Origin: JAFHCF01 sp048497495
GTDB taxonomy: Bacteria; Pseudomonadota; Alphaproteobacteria; Rhizobiales; Ancalomicrobiaceae
DNA: 6,272 nucleotides
Direction: 5' to 3'
Assembly (NCBI GenBank): GCA_048497495.1
Contig: JAFHCF010000264.1
Location: forward strand, 1 to 6,272
Below are positions 1 through 5,093 of this stretch, one piece after another. Both the position numbers and the translations under genes were made by a program. Under the pieces are notes generated by a model. It was not told where the DNA came from. It did not search any database and saw only the letters and a list, made by a program, of their open reading frames with translations. Every line of letters begins with the position of its first letter. The first letter of the stretch is position 1.

Positions 1-338
1 CCCGCCCGCCGCCGCGCCGCGCCGTCACGCGCGGCGCGGCGGACGGCGAGGCCGGGGGCGCGGGCCGCGGCGGCGAGGCCGGCGGTGCCGACGCCGGCGC
101 CGAGATCGACGAGCAGGCCCTCGGCTCGGCTCGGCACGGCGGCGGCGAGCAGCACGGCGTCGAGGCCGGCGCGGTGGCGCCCCTTCGCCGGCTGCTCGAT
201 GATCAGGCGGCCGTCGAGGAACCGATCGAGGGTGGTCGCGGCGGGGGTCTCGGCGGGCGCGCCCGAGGTCGCGGCAGGGTTCCTGGTGGGCGCGCCCGAG
301 GCCGCGCCGGGGCCTGGGCCGGCGGGTTCCGTGGTCAC
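1..338 (-). CDS. TrmN6-like (COG4123) RNA adenine N6-methyltransferase, N-terminal part, cut by the window edge
   Basis: Only the first 112 codons are visible; the gene runs off the left edge. The GTG start at 338-336 overlaps the stop of the upstream DUF2007 gene as GTGA, so the two are probably translationally coupled. Residues 1-35 are a low-complexity Ala/Pro/Gly/Thr leader. From residue 37 the protein matches my recollection of rhizobial TrmN6-like enzymes: LDRFLDGRL, then EQPAKGRHRAGLDAVLLAAA (48-67), then the SAM-binding glycine motif DLGAGVGT (78-85). E. coli TrmN6 methylates A37 of tRNA-Val; the exact substrate of this clade is inferred. The strand after the glycine motif (about 95-112) is Arg/Ala rich and lacks the acidic residue that usually binds the SAM ribose. 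That could mark divergence, a frameshift or a sequence error, and the edge prevents a decision. Confidence 0.8.
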   Translation of the reverse strand, partial: MTTEPAGPGPGAASGAPTRNPAATSGAPAETPAATTLDRFLDGRLIIEQPAKGRHRAGLDAVLLAAAVPSRAEGLLVDLGAGVGTAGLAAAARAPGLAVRRAARDGAARRRA

Positions 339-565
339 GACCCGTCCTGCCTCAGTTCGGCGCCGAGGCCCGCGTCGATGAGCAGGCGGCGCGCGCGCGC
401 CAGATCGTCGGCGACGACCAGGACGCGGCGGGCGAAGATGCCGATCGAGCCCTCGAGCACCGACATGTGGCGGTCGGCGACGAAATGACCGATGTCGGCG
501 CCGTCGAGGAGCGCCTCGACGGTGGCGATCAGGACAGGATCGTTGCAGCGGATCAATTCTTCCAT
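335..565 (-). CDS. DUF2007 domain protein (putative signal-transducing protein)
   Basis: This 76-residue protein spans essentially the whole DUF2007 domain (Pfam name: putative prokaryotic signal transducing protein). It has the features I associate with rhizobial members: an N-terminal MEELIRCNDPVLI, a central ADRHMSVLEGSIGI, RRVLV in the next strand, and a C-terminal helix ending in AGLGAEL. The molecular role is unknown; a small ferredoxin-like fold related to PII-type proteins has been suggested for the family. I chose the ATG at 565-563 because family similarity begins exactly there and GGAGAGG lies 7 nt upstream. A longer open frame upstream is arginine-rich with no family resemblance. 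The gene is first in a minus-strand pair with the methyltransferase (GTGA overlap) and diverges from the polyprenyl synthase gene. Family assignment is by recognition, not a profile search. Confidence 0.88.
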   Translation of the reverse strand: MEELIRCNDPVLIATVEALLDGADIGHFVADRHMSVLEGSIGIFARRVLVVADDLARARRLLIDAGLGAELRQDGS

Positions 566-587
566 GGGGGCGCCTCTCCGCCCCATC

Positions 588-639
588 CTAGAGCATGTTC
601 CGAGCCGACGGCATCGGTCCGCGGGAAAGAATTCGCGCC
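588..639. repeat. Degenerate rhizobial-type intergenic palindromic element
   Basis: The segment begins CTAGAGCATGTTCC, continues through a GC-rich core with CCGACGGCATCGG, and ends GCGGGAAAGAATTCGCGCC. The head resembles the abundant rhizobial intergenic repeats that start AGAGCATG and normally close with a complementary CATGCTC arm. Here the right arm has decayed to an AATTCGCGC form. The core CCGA...TCGG can pair over 4 bp. Family membership rests on memory of related genomes; a count of copies in this genome would decide it. Confidence 0.35.
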
Positions 640-737
640 GAGCGGTGGGCGCGGGGCGGCGGGGCATGAGGCGCGCGGTCCGCGCGGGGGCGACCGAAAG
701 GTGCGTCCGTTCGCGCCGCCTCCCGATTTCCCCGAGG

Positions 738-766
738 CTTGTGGGTCCCTGTCGCGATGCCTATGC
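738..766 (+). promoter_or_regulatory. Candidate sigma-70-type promoter for the polyprenyl synthase gene
   Basis: CTTGTG (738-743) and CTATGC (761-766) are separated by 17 nt. They resemble the alphaproteobacterial housekeeping consensus CTTGAC-N17-CTATAT, with four of six matches in each box. Transcription from here would leave a leader of roughly 135 nt before the GTG start at 911. The match is partial and found by eye only. Confidence 0.3.
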
Positions 767-910
767 TCGCGCTCGCCGTTTCGGCCGGTGCGACATGCCG
801 ACGGATCGACGTGGGCGCTTGCTTTCGGATATCGACGACGGCTCCCGAAGGATGGTATCGCGCGGGGGGAACCGACGGTGGTCGGCGACCGTGATGGGGA
901 GTGGTTCGAC

Positions 911-1930
911 GTGGGCGTGGTGGTTTCCCTCGAAGACAGCAAGAAGCGGCCGGAGGCCTCGATCGAGCCTCTGGTCAAGCTCGTCGCCGCCGACATGGAG
1001 CGGGTCAACGGCCTGATCCTGTCTAAGGCCGGCTCCGACGTCGCGATGATCCCGGAAGTGGCCAACCACCTGATCTCCTCGGGCGGCAAGCGGCTCCGGC
1101 CGATGCTGACGTTGGCCGCCGCCCAGATGTGCGGCTACCAGGGCGACGGCCACGTCAGGCTCGCCATGGCGGTCGAGTTCATGCACACCGCGACGCTGCT
1201 CCACGACGACGTCGTCGACGAGAGCGACATGCGGCGCGGCAAGCTCGCCGCCCGCAAGGTCTGGGGCAATCAGGCGAGCGTGCTGGTCGGCGACTTCCTG
1301 CTCGGCCAGGCCTTCCGCACCATGGTCGAGGTCGGCAGCCTCCAGGCGCTCGGCATCCTCTCCGACGCGGCGGCGGTGATCGCCGAGGGCGAGGTGATGC
1401 AGCTCGCCGCCGCCAAGAACATGGCGACGACCGAGGATGAATATCTGGCGGTGATCCGCGCCAAGACGGCGGCGCTGTTCTCGGCCGCGGCCGAGGTCGG
1501 CCCGGTGATCGCCGGTCTCGGCCGCGACGAGGAGGCCGCCTTCCGCTCCTACGGCAACAATCTCGGCCTCGCCTTCCAGTTGATCGACGACGCGCTCGAC
1601 TACGGCGGCTCGACCGCCCAGCTCGGCAAGAACGTCGGCGACGACTTCCGCGAGGGCAAGATCACCCTGCCGGTGGTGCTCGCCTACCGGCGCGGCTCCG
1701 ACGAGGAACGCGCCTTCTGGAAGCGCTGCCTCCAGGACGGCCAATCCCAGAACGCCGACCTCGCCACGGCGATCGACCTCCTGAAGCGCCACAAGGCGAT
1801 CGAGACCACGGTCGAACGCGCCCGCCACTACGGCGCCATGGCCAAGGACGCGCTCGCCCCGTTCAAGGACGGCGCCCACAAGTGGGCGCTGCTGGACGTG
1901 GTGGAGTTCTGTGTGAGCCGAGTGCACTGA
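911..1930 (+). CDS. ispB: Long-chain polyprenyl (octa-/decaprenyl) diphosphate synthase
   Basis: This 339-residue cytosolic trans-prenyltransferase condenses isopentenyl diphosphate units onto an allylic primer to make the polyprenyl tail of ubiquinone. In alphaproteobacteria that tail is usually C50, so decaprenyl is likely. Visible motifs are GGKRLRP (58-64), the first aspartate-rich motif DDVVD (99-103), the second DDALD (226-230), and GDD (243-245) near K250. The fifth residue before the first motif is Ala95; a small side chain there fits long-chain products in this family. I chose GTG at 911 because family-like sequence (MGVVVSLEDSKK) starts there and GGGGAG lies 9 nt upstream; GTGs at 917 and 920 are alternatives. 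Length fits the family's usual 320-340 residues. It diverges from the DUF2007 gene. The exact chain length cannot be read from sequence; ispB is used in the broad sense. Confidence 0.95.
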   Translation: MGVVVSLEDSKKRPEASIEPLVKLVAADMERVNGLILSKAGSDVAMIPEVANHLISSGGKRLRPMLTLAAAQMCGYQGDGHVRLAMAVEFMHTATLLHDDVVDESDMRRGKLAARKVWGNQASVLVGDFLLGQAFRTMVEVGSLQALGILSDAAAVIAEGEVMQLAAAKNMATTEDEYLAVIRAKTAALFSAAAEVGPVIAGLGRDEEAAFRSYGNNLGLAFQLIDDALDYGGSTAQLGKNVGDDFREGKITLPVVLAYRRGSDEERAFWKRCLQDGQSQNADLATAIDLLKRHKAIETTVERARHYGAMAKDALAPFKDGAHKWALLDVVEFCVSRVH

Positions 1931-2197
1931 GGAAGAGGGCTTCGGGCGGGATGTCGGGCCGCGCGGAAATCGGGATTCACGGATAGTCGCCCGCACTTCG
2001 CGATTTCGATGGCTTCGAACGTGCGGGGGACGAGTGCCGAATTGGAGCCGACCTCGATCTCGGAGGCGGTCAACTTCGGTCGAAGGGGACCGACCAGCAA
2101 TCCCTCGCCGGCATGGGATCTCGAACACCCGAGGAACCGAGTCACCGGCCGATTGCCGCTCATACCCATATTTGGGACCCTCCTCTCTGAGGCCCCC
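1931..2197. other. Gene-poor spacer between polyprenyl synthase and parD-like gene
   Basis: This 267-nt region has no gene I can firmly support. The 3' end of the polyprenyl synthase gene is not followed by a GC stem with a T-run, so no intrinsic terminator is evident. A 6-bp stem (TCGGTC/GACCGA, 2076-2093) is present but unremarkable. Two GANTC methylation motifs occur here (1974-1978 and 2139-2143). On the minus strand an open frame starts at ATG 2169-2167 behind a strong GGAGGG Shine-Dalgarno-like sequence, but it runs antisense into the upstream gene and I recognise no family. Confidence 0.5.
2165..2176. promoter_or_regulatory. AT-rich palindrome upstream of the parD-like gene, candidate operator
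   Basis: CCCATATTTGGG has 4-bp complementary arms (CCCA/TGGG) around an AT core and lies 21 nt before the ATG at 2198, in an otherwise GC-rich region. ParD-family ribbon-helix-helix proteins commonly bind palindromes in their own promoters, so this is the best candidate operator. I cannot place a convincing -35/-10 pair around it. Confidence 0.25.
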
Positions 2198-2521
2198 ATG
2201 AGCAAGAGCACGGCCTTCAGTCTCGGCGAACATTTCGGCGATTTCATCGACGAGCAGGTGGCGGTCGGGCGCTACGGGAACGCCTGCGATGTGGTGCGGG
2301 CCGGGTTGAGGCTTCTCGAGGAGTGGGAAGCCCGGTTGGCGGTGCTCGTCGAGAGTGAGGAGAGCGGGGCTTCGACGCCCTTCGACTTCGAGGCCTTCAT
2401 CGCCGCGGATCGTGGGCGCGATCCCTTCTCCCCTCGCGGGACCCTTGCACAATTCGGAGGATCCTCTCTTCGCCCTCGGTGCGCGATGGTTCGAGGCTCG
2501 CGTCGCGAGCGCTCACCCTGA
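2198..2521 (+). CDS. parD: Orphan ParD-type ribbon-helix-helix antitoxin, C-terminus altered
   Basis: The first 70 or so of 107 residues match type II antitoxins of the ParD family: STAFSLGEHFGDFIDEQVA (4-22) for the DNA-binding strand and first helix, GRYGNACDVVRAGLRLLEE (24-42) for the second helix, and the toxin-contacting segment ESGASTPFDFEAF (55-67). Such proteins neutralise ParE/RelE toxins and repress their own operon. The start is the ATG preceded by GAGG at 5 nt. Oddities: the linker around residues 48-53 seems three to four residues shorter than I expect, the protein continues about 35 residues past the usual end, and the last dozen residues (from about 96) are encoded by a REP-like palindrome. 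No toxin gene follows; the next gene is convergent and unrelated. The gene may be a decaying remnant, although the DNA-binding half looks intact. Confidence 0.72.
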   Translation: MSKSTAFSLGEHFGDFIDEQVAVGRYGNACDVVRAGLRLLEEWEARLAVLVESEESGASTPFDFEAFIAADRGRDPFSPRGTLAQFGGSSLRPRCAMVRGSRRERSP

Positions 2522-2523
2522 GG
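2483..2523 (+). repeat. REP-like palindromic element, copy A
   Basis: This 41-nt element has the head GCGATGGTTCGAG (2483-2495), a perfect internal hairpin GCTCGCG-T-CGCGAGC (2496-2510), and the tail CTCACCCTGAGG. It overlaps the 3' end of the parD-like reading frame. Its head is perfectly complementary to the end of copy B, so the two form an inverted pair. Similar hairpins flanked by GGTTCGAG and CTCACC(A/C)TGAGG are, to my knowledge, widespread in rhizobial intergenic DNA. Confidence 0.7.
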
Positions 2524-2574
2524 CACCCGCTCCGGATCAGGAAGCGACTCGTGCGGTTCGATCTTTCCCCGACG

Positions 2575-2616
2575 CTTCATGGTGAGGCGCCGGCGGAGCC
2601 GGTCTCGAACCATCGC
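2575..2616 (-). repeat. REP-like palindromic element, copy B (inverted)
   Basis: Read on the minus strand, this element starts with the same 13 bases, GCGATGGTTCGAG (2616-2604), and ends CTCACCATGAAG, matching copy A at both ends. The internal stem sequence differs but is again self-complementary: CCGGC/GCCGG around a 3-nt loop (2590-2602). Conserved flanks with a stem that changes while pairing is kept suggest selection or spread as a structured element. The 51 nt between the copies contain one GANTC motif (2546-2550). The location between convergent gene ends is typical for REP/BIME elements. Confidence 0.7.
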
Positions 2617-2663
2617 CCGCCCACGCGGGACGGCCGCCGGACTTCACGGGAGGGCTGCGCGCC

Positions 2664-4145
2664 TCACTGGAACGCCACTTCCTCGAAGCTGCGGAGCTTG
2701 CGGGAGTGGATCTTCTCGGCCGGCATCGAGCGCAGTTTCTCGAGGGCCCGGATGCCGATCCTCAGGTGCTGGCCGACCTGGCGGCGGTAGAATTCGCTCG
2801 CCATGCCGGGGAGTTTCAACTCGCCGTGCAGCGGCTTGTCGGAGACGCACAGAAGCGTGCCGTAGGGGACGCGGAAGCGGAAGCCGTTGGCGGCGATGGT
2901 CGCCGATTCCATGTCGAGGGCGATGGCGCGCGACTGCGAGAAGCGTTCGACCAGTTCCTGCTGATCGCGCAGTTCCCAATTGCGGTTGTCGATCGTGGCG
3001 ACCGTCCCGGTCCGCATCACCGTCTTCAACTCCCAACCCTGGAGACCGGTGATCTCGGCGACCGCATGCTCGAGCGCCACCTGGATTTCGGCGAGCGCCG
3101 GCACCGGCGCCCACAAGGGCAGATCGGCGTCGAGCACGTGGTCGTCGCGGACATAGGCATGGGCGAGGACGTAGTCGCCGAGCTTCTGGGTGTTGCGCAG
3201 GCCCGCGCAGTGGCCGAGCATGATCCAGGCGTGCGGACGCAAGACCGCGACGTGGTCGGTGATGGTCTTGGCGTTGGACGGGCCGATGCCGATGTTGACC
3301 ATGGTGATGCCGGCATGGCCCTCGCGGGTCAGGTGATAGGCCGGCATCTGCGGCAGGCGCGCCGGCGCCATCCCCGAGACCGGCTCCGCCGAACCCGCCT
3401 TCCACATCAGATTGCCCGGCTCGACGAAGGCGTCGTAGCCGCTCTGCGGATCCTCGACCGCGGCGCGGGCGAAGGCGACGAACTCGTCGACGTAGAACTG
3501 GTAGTTGGTGAAGAGCACGTAGTTCTGGAAATGCTCCGGCTTGGTCGCCGTGTAATGGGCGAGGCGGTGGAGCGAATAGTCGACGCGCGGCGCGGTGAAG
3601 GGGGCCAGCGCCCCCACTTCGCCGGGTCTGGTCTTCAGCGTGGCGTTGACGATGGCGTCGTCGGTGACGGCGAGATCGGGGACGTCGAAGACGTCGCGCA
3701 GCGGCCGTTCGAGCCGCTCGGTGGCGTCGAACGACAGGCTCTCGTCGGAGACCAGGGCGAAATGCAGCGGCATCGGCAGGCTCGACCAGCCGACCTCGAC
3801 GCCGACCCCGTGATTGGTCAGGAGTTGGCCGATCTGGACGCAGAGATAGTGGCGGAAGAGATCGGGCCGCGTCACCGTGGTGGCATAGACGCCGGGCGAC
3901 TGCACGTAGCCGAAGGCCAGGCGGCTGTCGAGCCGGGCGTGGGTGTCGATGGCGATCCGCAATTCCGGATAGAAGGCGCGGATGCGGCCCTCGAAGATCT
4001 CGCCGCCGATCAACCCGCGAAAGCGCCGGTTGAGGAAGTCGACGGCCTCGTCGTAGAGGGCGATCAGCCGATCGACCGCCGGTCCCGCATCGGTGAAGGT
4101 CTCGAACGGACGCCCCTTCGGCGTGTCGATGCGGGTCTGCGACAT
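2664..4145 (-). CDS. amn: AMP nucleosidase
   Basis: This 493-residue cytosolic enzyme hydrolyses the N-glycosidic bond of AMP to adenine and ribose 5-phosphate, acting in purine salvage and control of AMP level. The N-terminal third (about residues 15-170) matches the AMP nucleosidase-specific domain; the C-terminal part (about 275-470) is the PNP/UDP phosphorylase-type catalytic fold. Visible catalytic-fold motifs are NIGIGPSNAKTITDHVAVLRP (284-304), MLGHCAGLRNTQKLGDYVLA (309-328), ALDMESATIAANG (409-421) and CVSDKPLHGELKLPG (433-447). By family analogy, E412 would bind the ribose and D436 would be the general acid at the purine. Length is close to E. coli Amn (484). The ATG at 4145 is preceded by GAGGAG at 6 nt. 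It lies 64 nt downstream of the HAD gene on the same strand, so co-transcription is likely. E. coli Amn is activated by ATP and inhibited by phosphate; that is not testable here. Confidence 0.96.
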   Translation of the reverse strand: MSQTRIDTPKGRPFETFTDAGPAVDRLIALYDEAVDFLNRRFRGLIGGEIFEGRIRAFYPELRIAIDTHARLDSRLAFGYVQSPGVYATTVTRPDLFRHYLCVQIGQLLTNHGVGVEVGWSSLPMPLHFALVSDESLSFDATERLERPLRDVFDVPDLAVTDDAIVNATLKTRPGEVGALAPFTAPRVDYSLHRLAHYTATKPEHFQNYVLFTNYQFYVDEFVAFARAAVEDPQSGYDAFVEPGNLMWKAGSAEPVSGMAPARLPQMPAYHLTREGHAGITMVNIGIGPSNAKTITDHVAVLRPHAWIMLGHCAGLRNTQKLGDYVLAHAYVRDDHVLDADLPLWAPVPALAEIQVALEHAVAEITGLQGWELKTVMRTGTVATIDNRNWELRDQQELVERFSQSRAIALDMESATIAANGFRFRVPYGTLLCVSDKPLHGELKLPGMASEFYRRQVGQHLRIGIRALEKLRSMPAEKIHSRKLRSFEEVAFQ

Positions 4146-4209
4146 CGGCGTCTCCTCTGCTCGTCCCTGGTGAAGTCCGCCGATGCGGCGCGCCCGGTGG
4201 CGCTCGCCC

Positions 4210-4878
4210 TCACGCCGCGCGGCGCGGAGGATGCTCGGCGATCGCGGCGGCGAGATCGCCCATGCCGGGAATGATCGCCGAGGCCCCCGCCGCGCGCAGC
4301 CGGTCGGCGAGACCATGCGTCACGTGGCCGCCGCCGACGAAACCGACGACCGTCATGCCGGCGCGCCGCGCCGCCGTGACGCCGGCGACCGAATCCTCGA
4401 TCACCAGGCACTCGGCCGGATCGGCGCCCATCTGCGAGGCGGCGAACAGGAAGACGTCCGGCGCCGGCTTCGGCCGCCGCACCTGGCTCGCCGAGAAGAT
4501 GTGCCCGTCGAAGAGATCGACGAGGCCGGCGGTGGCGAGATTGTCGATCAGCGCCGGCAGTCGGGTCGAGGAGGCGACGCAACAGGGGACGTCGAGCCCT
4601 TCCACCGCCCGCCGCGCCCCCGGGATCGCCTCGAGCTCGCGCGAGAAGACCTCGCGGACATGGGCGAGATGGGCCTCGAAGAAGCCCGGCGGCAAGGGCC
4701 GCCCGAGTTCGCGCTCCAACGTCTGCCAGACCTCCTTGGTGGTGGTGCCGGCGAAACGGGCGCAGATCGTCTCGGCCGTCATCGGCAGGCCGAGTTCGGT
4801 GATCGCCGCGGCCTCGAGGCGAGCCGCGACGATCTCGCTGTCGATGAGGACGCCGTCGCAATCGAAGATGACGAGCAT
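4210..4878 (-). CDS. HAD-superfamily hydrolase, subfamily IA (phosphoglycolate phosphatase / beta-phosphoglucomutase-like)
   Basis: This 222-residue protein has all four HAD motifs: motif I DCDGVLIDSE (6-15, nucleophile D6 and acid/base D8), motif II VASST (101-105), motif III lysine K137 in RRPKPAPD, and motif IV VIEDSVAGV (159-167). The DGV(L/I)xDSE signature and a helical cap at about residues 16-85 place it with small sugar-phosphate phosphatases and phosphomutases; the substrate is unknown. I chose the ATG at 4878 because motif I falls at residues 6-15 as usual, although the ribosome binding site is weak (CGGAA). The longer frame upstream is Pro/Ser/Arg rich and unlike the family. It precedes amn by 64 nt, so a role near pentose or nucleotide phosphate turnover is possible but only inferred. 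It is divergent from ccrM. Confidence 0.9.
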   Translation of the reverse strand: MLVIFDCDGVLIDSEIVAARLEAAAITELGLPMTAETICARFAGTTTKEVWQTLERELGRPLPPGFFEAHLAHVREVFSRELEAIPGARRAVEGLDVPCCVASSTRLPALIDNLATAGLVDLFDGHIFSASQVRRPKPAPDVFLFAASQMGADPAECLVIEDSVAGVTAARRAGMTVVGFVGGGHVTHGLADRLRAAGASAIIPGMGDLAAAIAEHPPRRAA

Positions 4879-5093
4879 GAATTCCGACTCGTTGGGTTGG
4901 AGGGGGTCTTCGACTTTCTTAGGGGGGGACGGTGACGGCGGAAAGACCCGCGACGCGCATTTCCGTATCCCACCGGGCGAGGGGGCGGGCTCTTGCCCCG
5001 ACGAGCCACGTCCTGCCACGCCCTTTACCTCGCCTTTACCGCGATCGGTAACCATGAGGCATCGAGTAGCCGCGTATCCAGGCGAGTGCGTTC
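4879..5093. other. Divergent regulatory region between the HAD gene and ccrM
   Basis: This 215-nt spacer should hold the promoters for HAD-amn (leftward) and ccrM (rightward). It contains a GANTC motif 8 nt before the HAD start codon (4886-4890), a run of seven G (4922-4928), and a CtrA-like box (5024-5040) followed by the 7-bp GGTAACC (5047-5053). I see no RNA gene or open frame of note. Confidence 0.6.
5024..5040 (+). promoter_or_regulatory. Degenerate CtrA-type binding box upstream of ccrM
   Basis: The sequence TTTACC-N5-TTTACC keeps the geometry of the CtrA site (TTAA-N7-TTAA, often TTAACC-N5-TTAACC) with one substitution in each half. It lies 53 nt upstream of the ccrM ATG and reads toward it. 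In Caulobacter, CtrA activates ccrM late in the cell cycle, so position and context fit. The left half (5024-5029) could double as a -35 element, 17 nt from a poor -10 at 5047-5052. Found by eye; binding is not shown. Confidence 0.4.

Larger units (their letters stand above)
566..910. other. Divergent intergenic region between DUF2007 and polyprenyl synthase genes
   Basis: This 345-nt stretch separates two divergent genes. Its left part, next to the DUF2007 start, carries a palindromic repeat-like segment (588-639). Its middle carries a candidate promoter for the rightward gene (738-766). The frame of the polyprenyl synthase stays open through the whole region, but the translation is Arg/Gly/Pro rich and unlike the family, so I treat it as non-coding. 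I see no RNA gene here. Confidence 0.6.

Noticed and set aside
467..910. N-terminal extension of the polyprenyl synthase (open frame back to an ATG at 467)
   Set aside because: It runs antisense through the DUF2007 gene, and its translation is Arg/Gly/Pro rich with no family resemblance; the GTG at 911 has a ribosome binding site and the expected protein start.
1928..1990. Intrinsic terminator after the polyprenyl synthase gene
   Set aside because: I found no strong stem followed by a T-run.
761..2452. Long minus-strand open frame (563 codons)
   Set aside because: It is the antisense shadow of the polyprenyl synthase gene and the parD-like gene in GC-rich DNA; composition is His/Arg/Glu rich and no domain is recognisable.
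2522..2663. ParE/RelE toxin gene or remnant downstream of the parD-like gene
   Set aside because: The three forward frames show no ParE-like motifs, and the space is mostly taken by the REP-like pair.
2706..4274. Long plus-strand open frame (522 codons) opposite amn
   Set aside because: It is an antisense shadow of AMP nucleosidase, which has clear family motifs over its whole length.
4922..4928. Run of seven G as a possible phase-variation tract
   Set aside because: It is short, lies in non-coding DNA and is not near a start codon or an evident promoter box; common by chance at this GC content.
4879..5055. N-terminal extension of the HAD protein to an ATG at 5055
   Set aside because: It would add 59 Pro/Ser/Arg-rich residues ahead of the normally N-terminal motif I and cross the ccrM promoter region.
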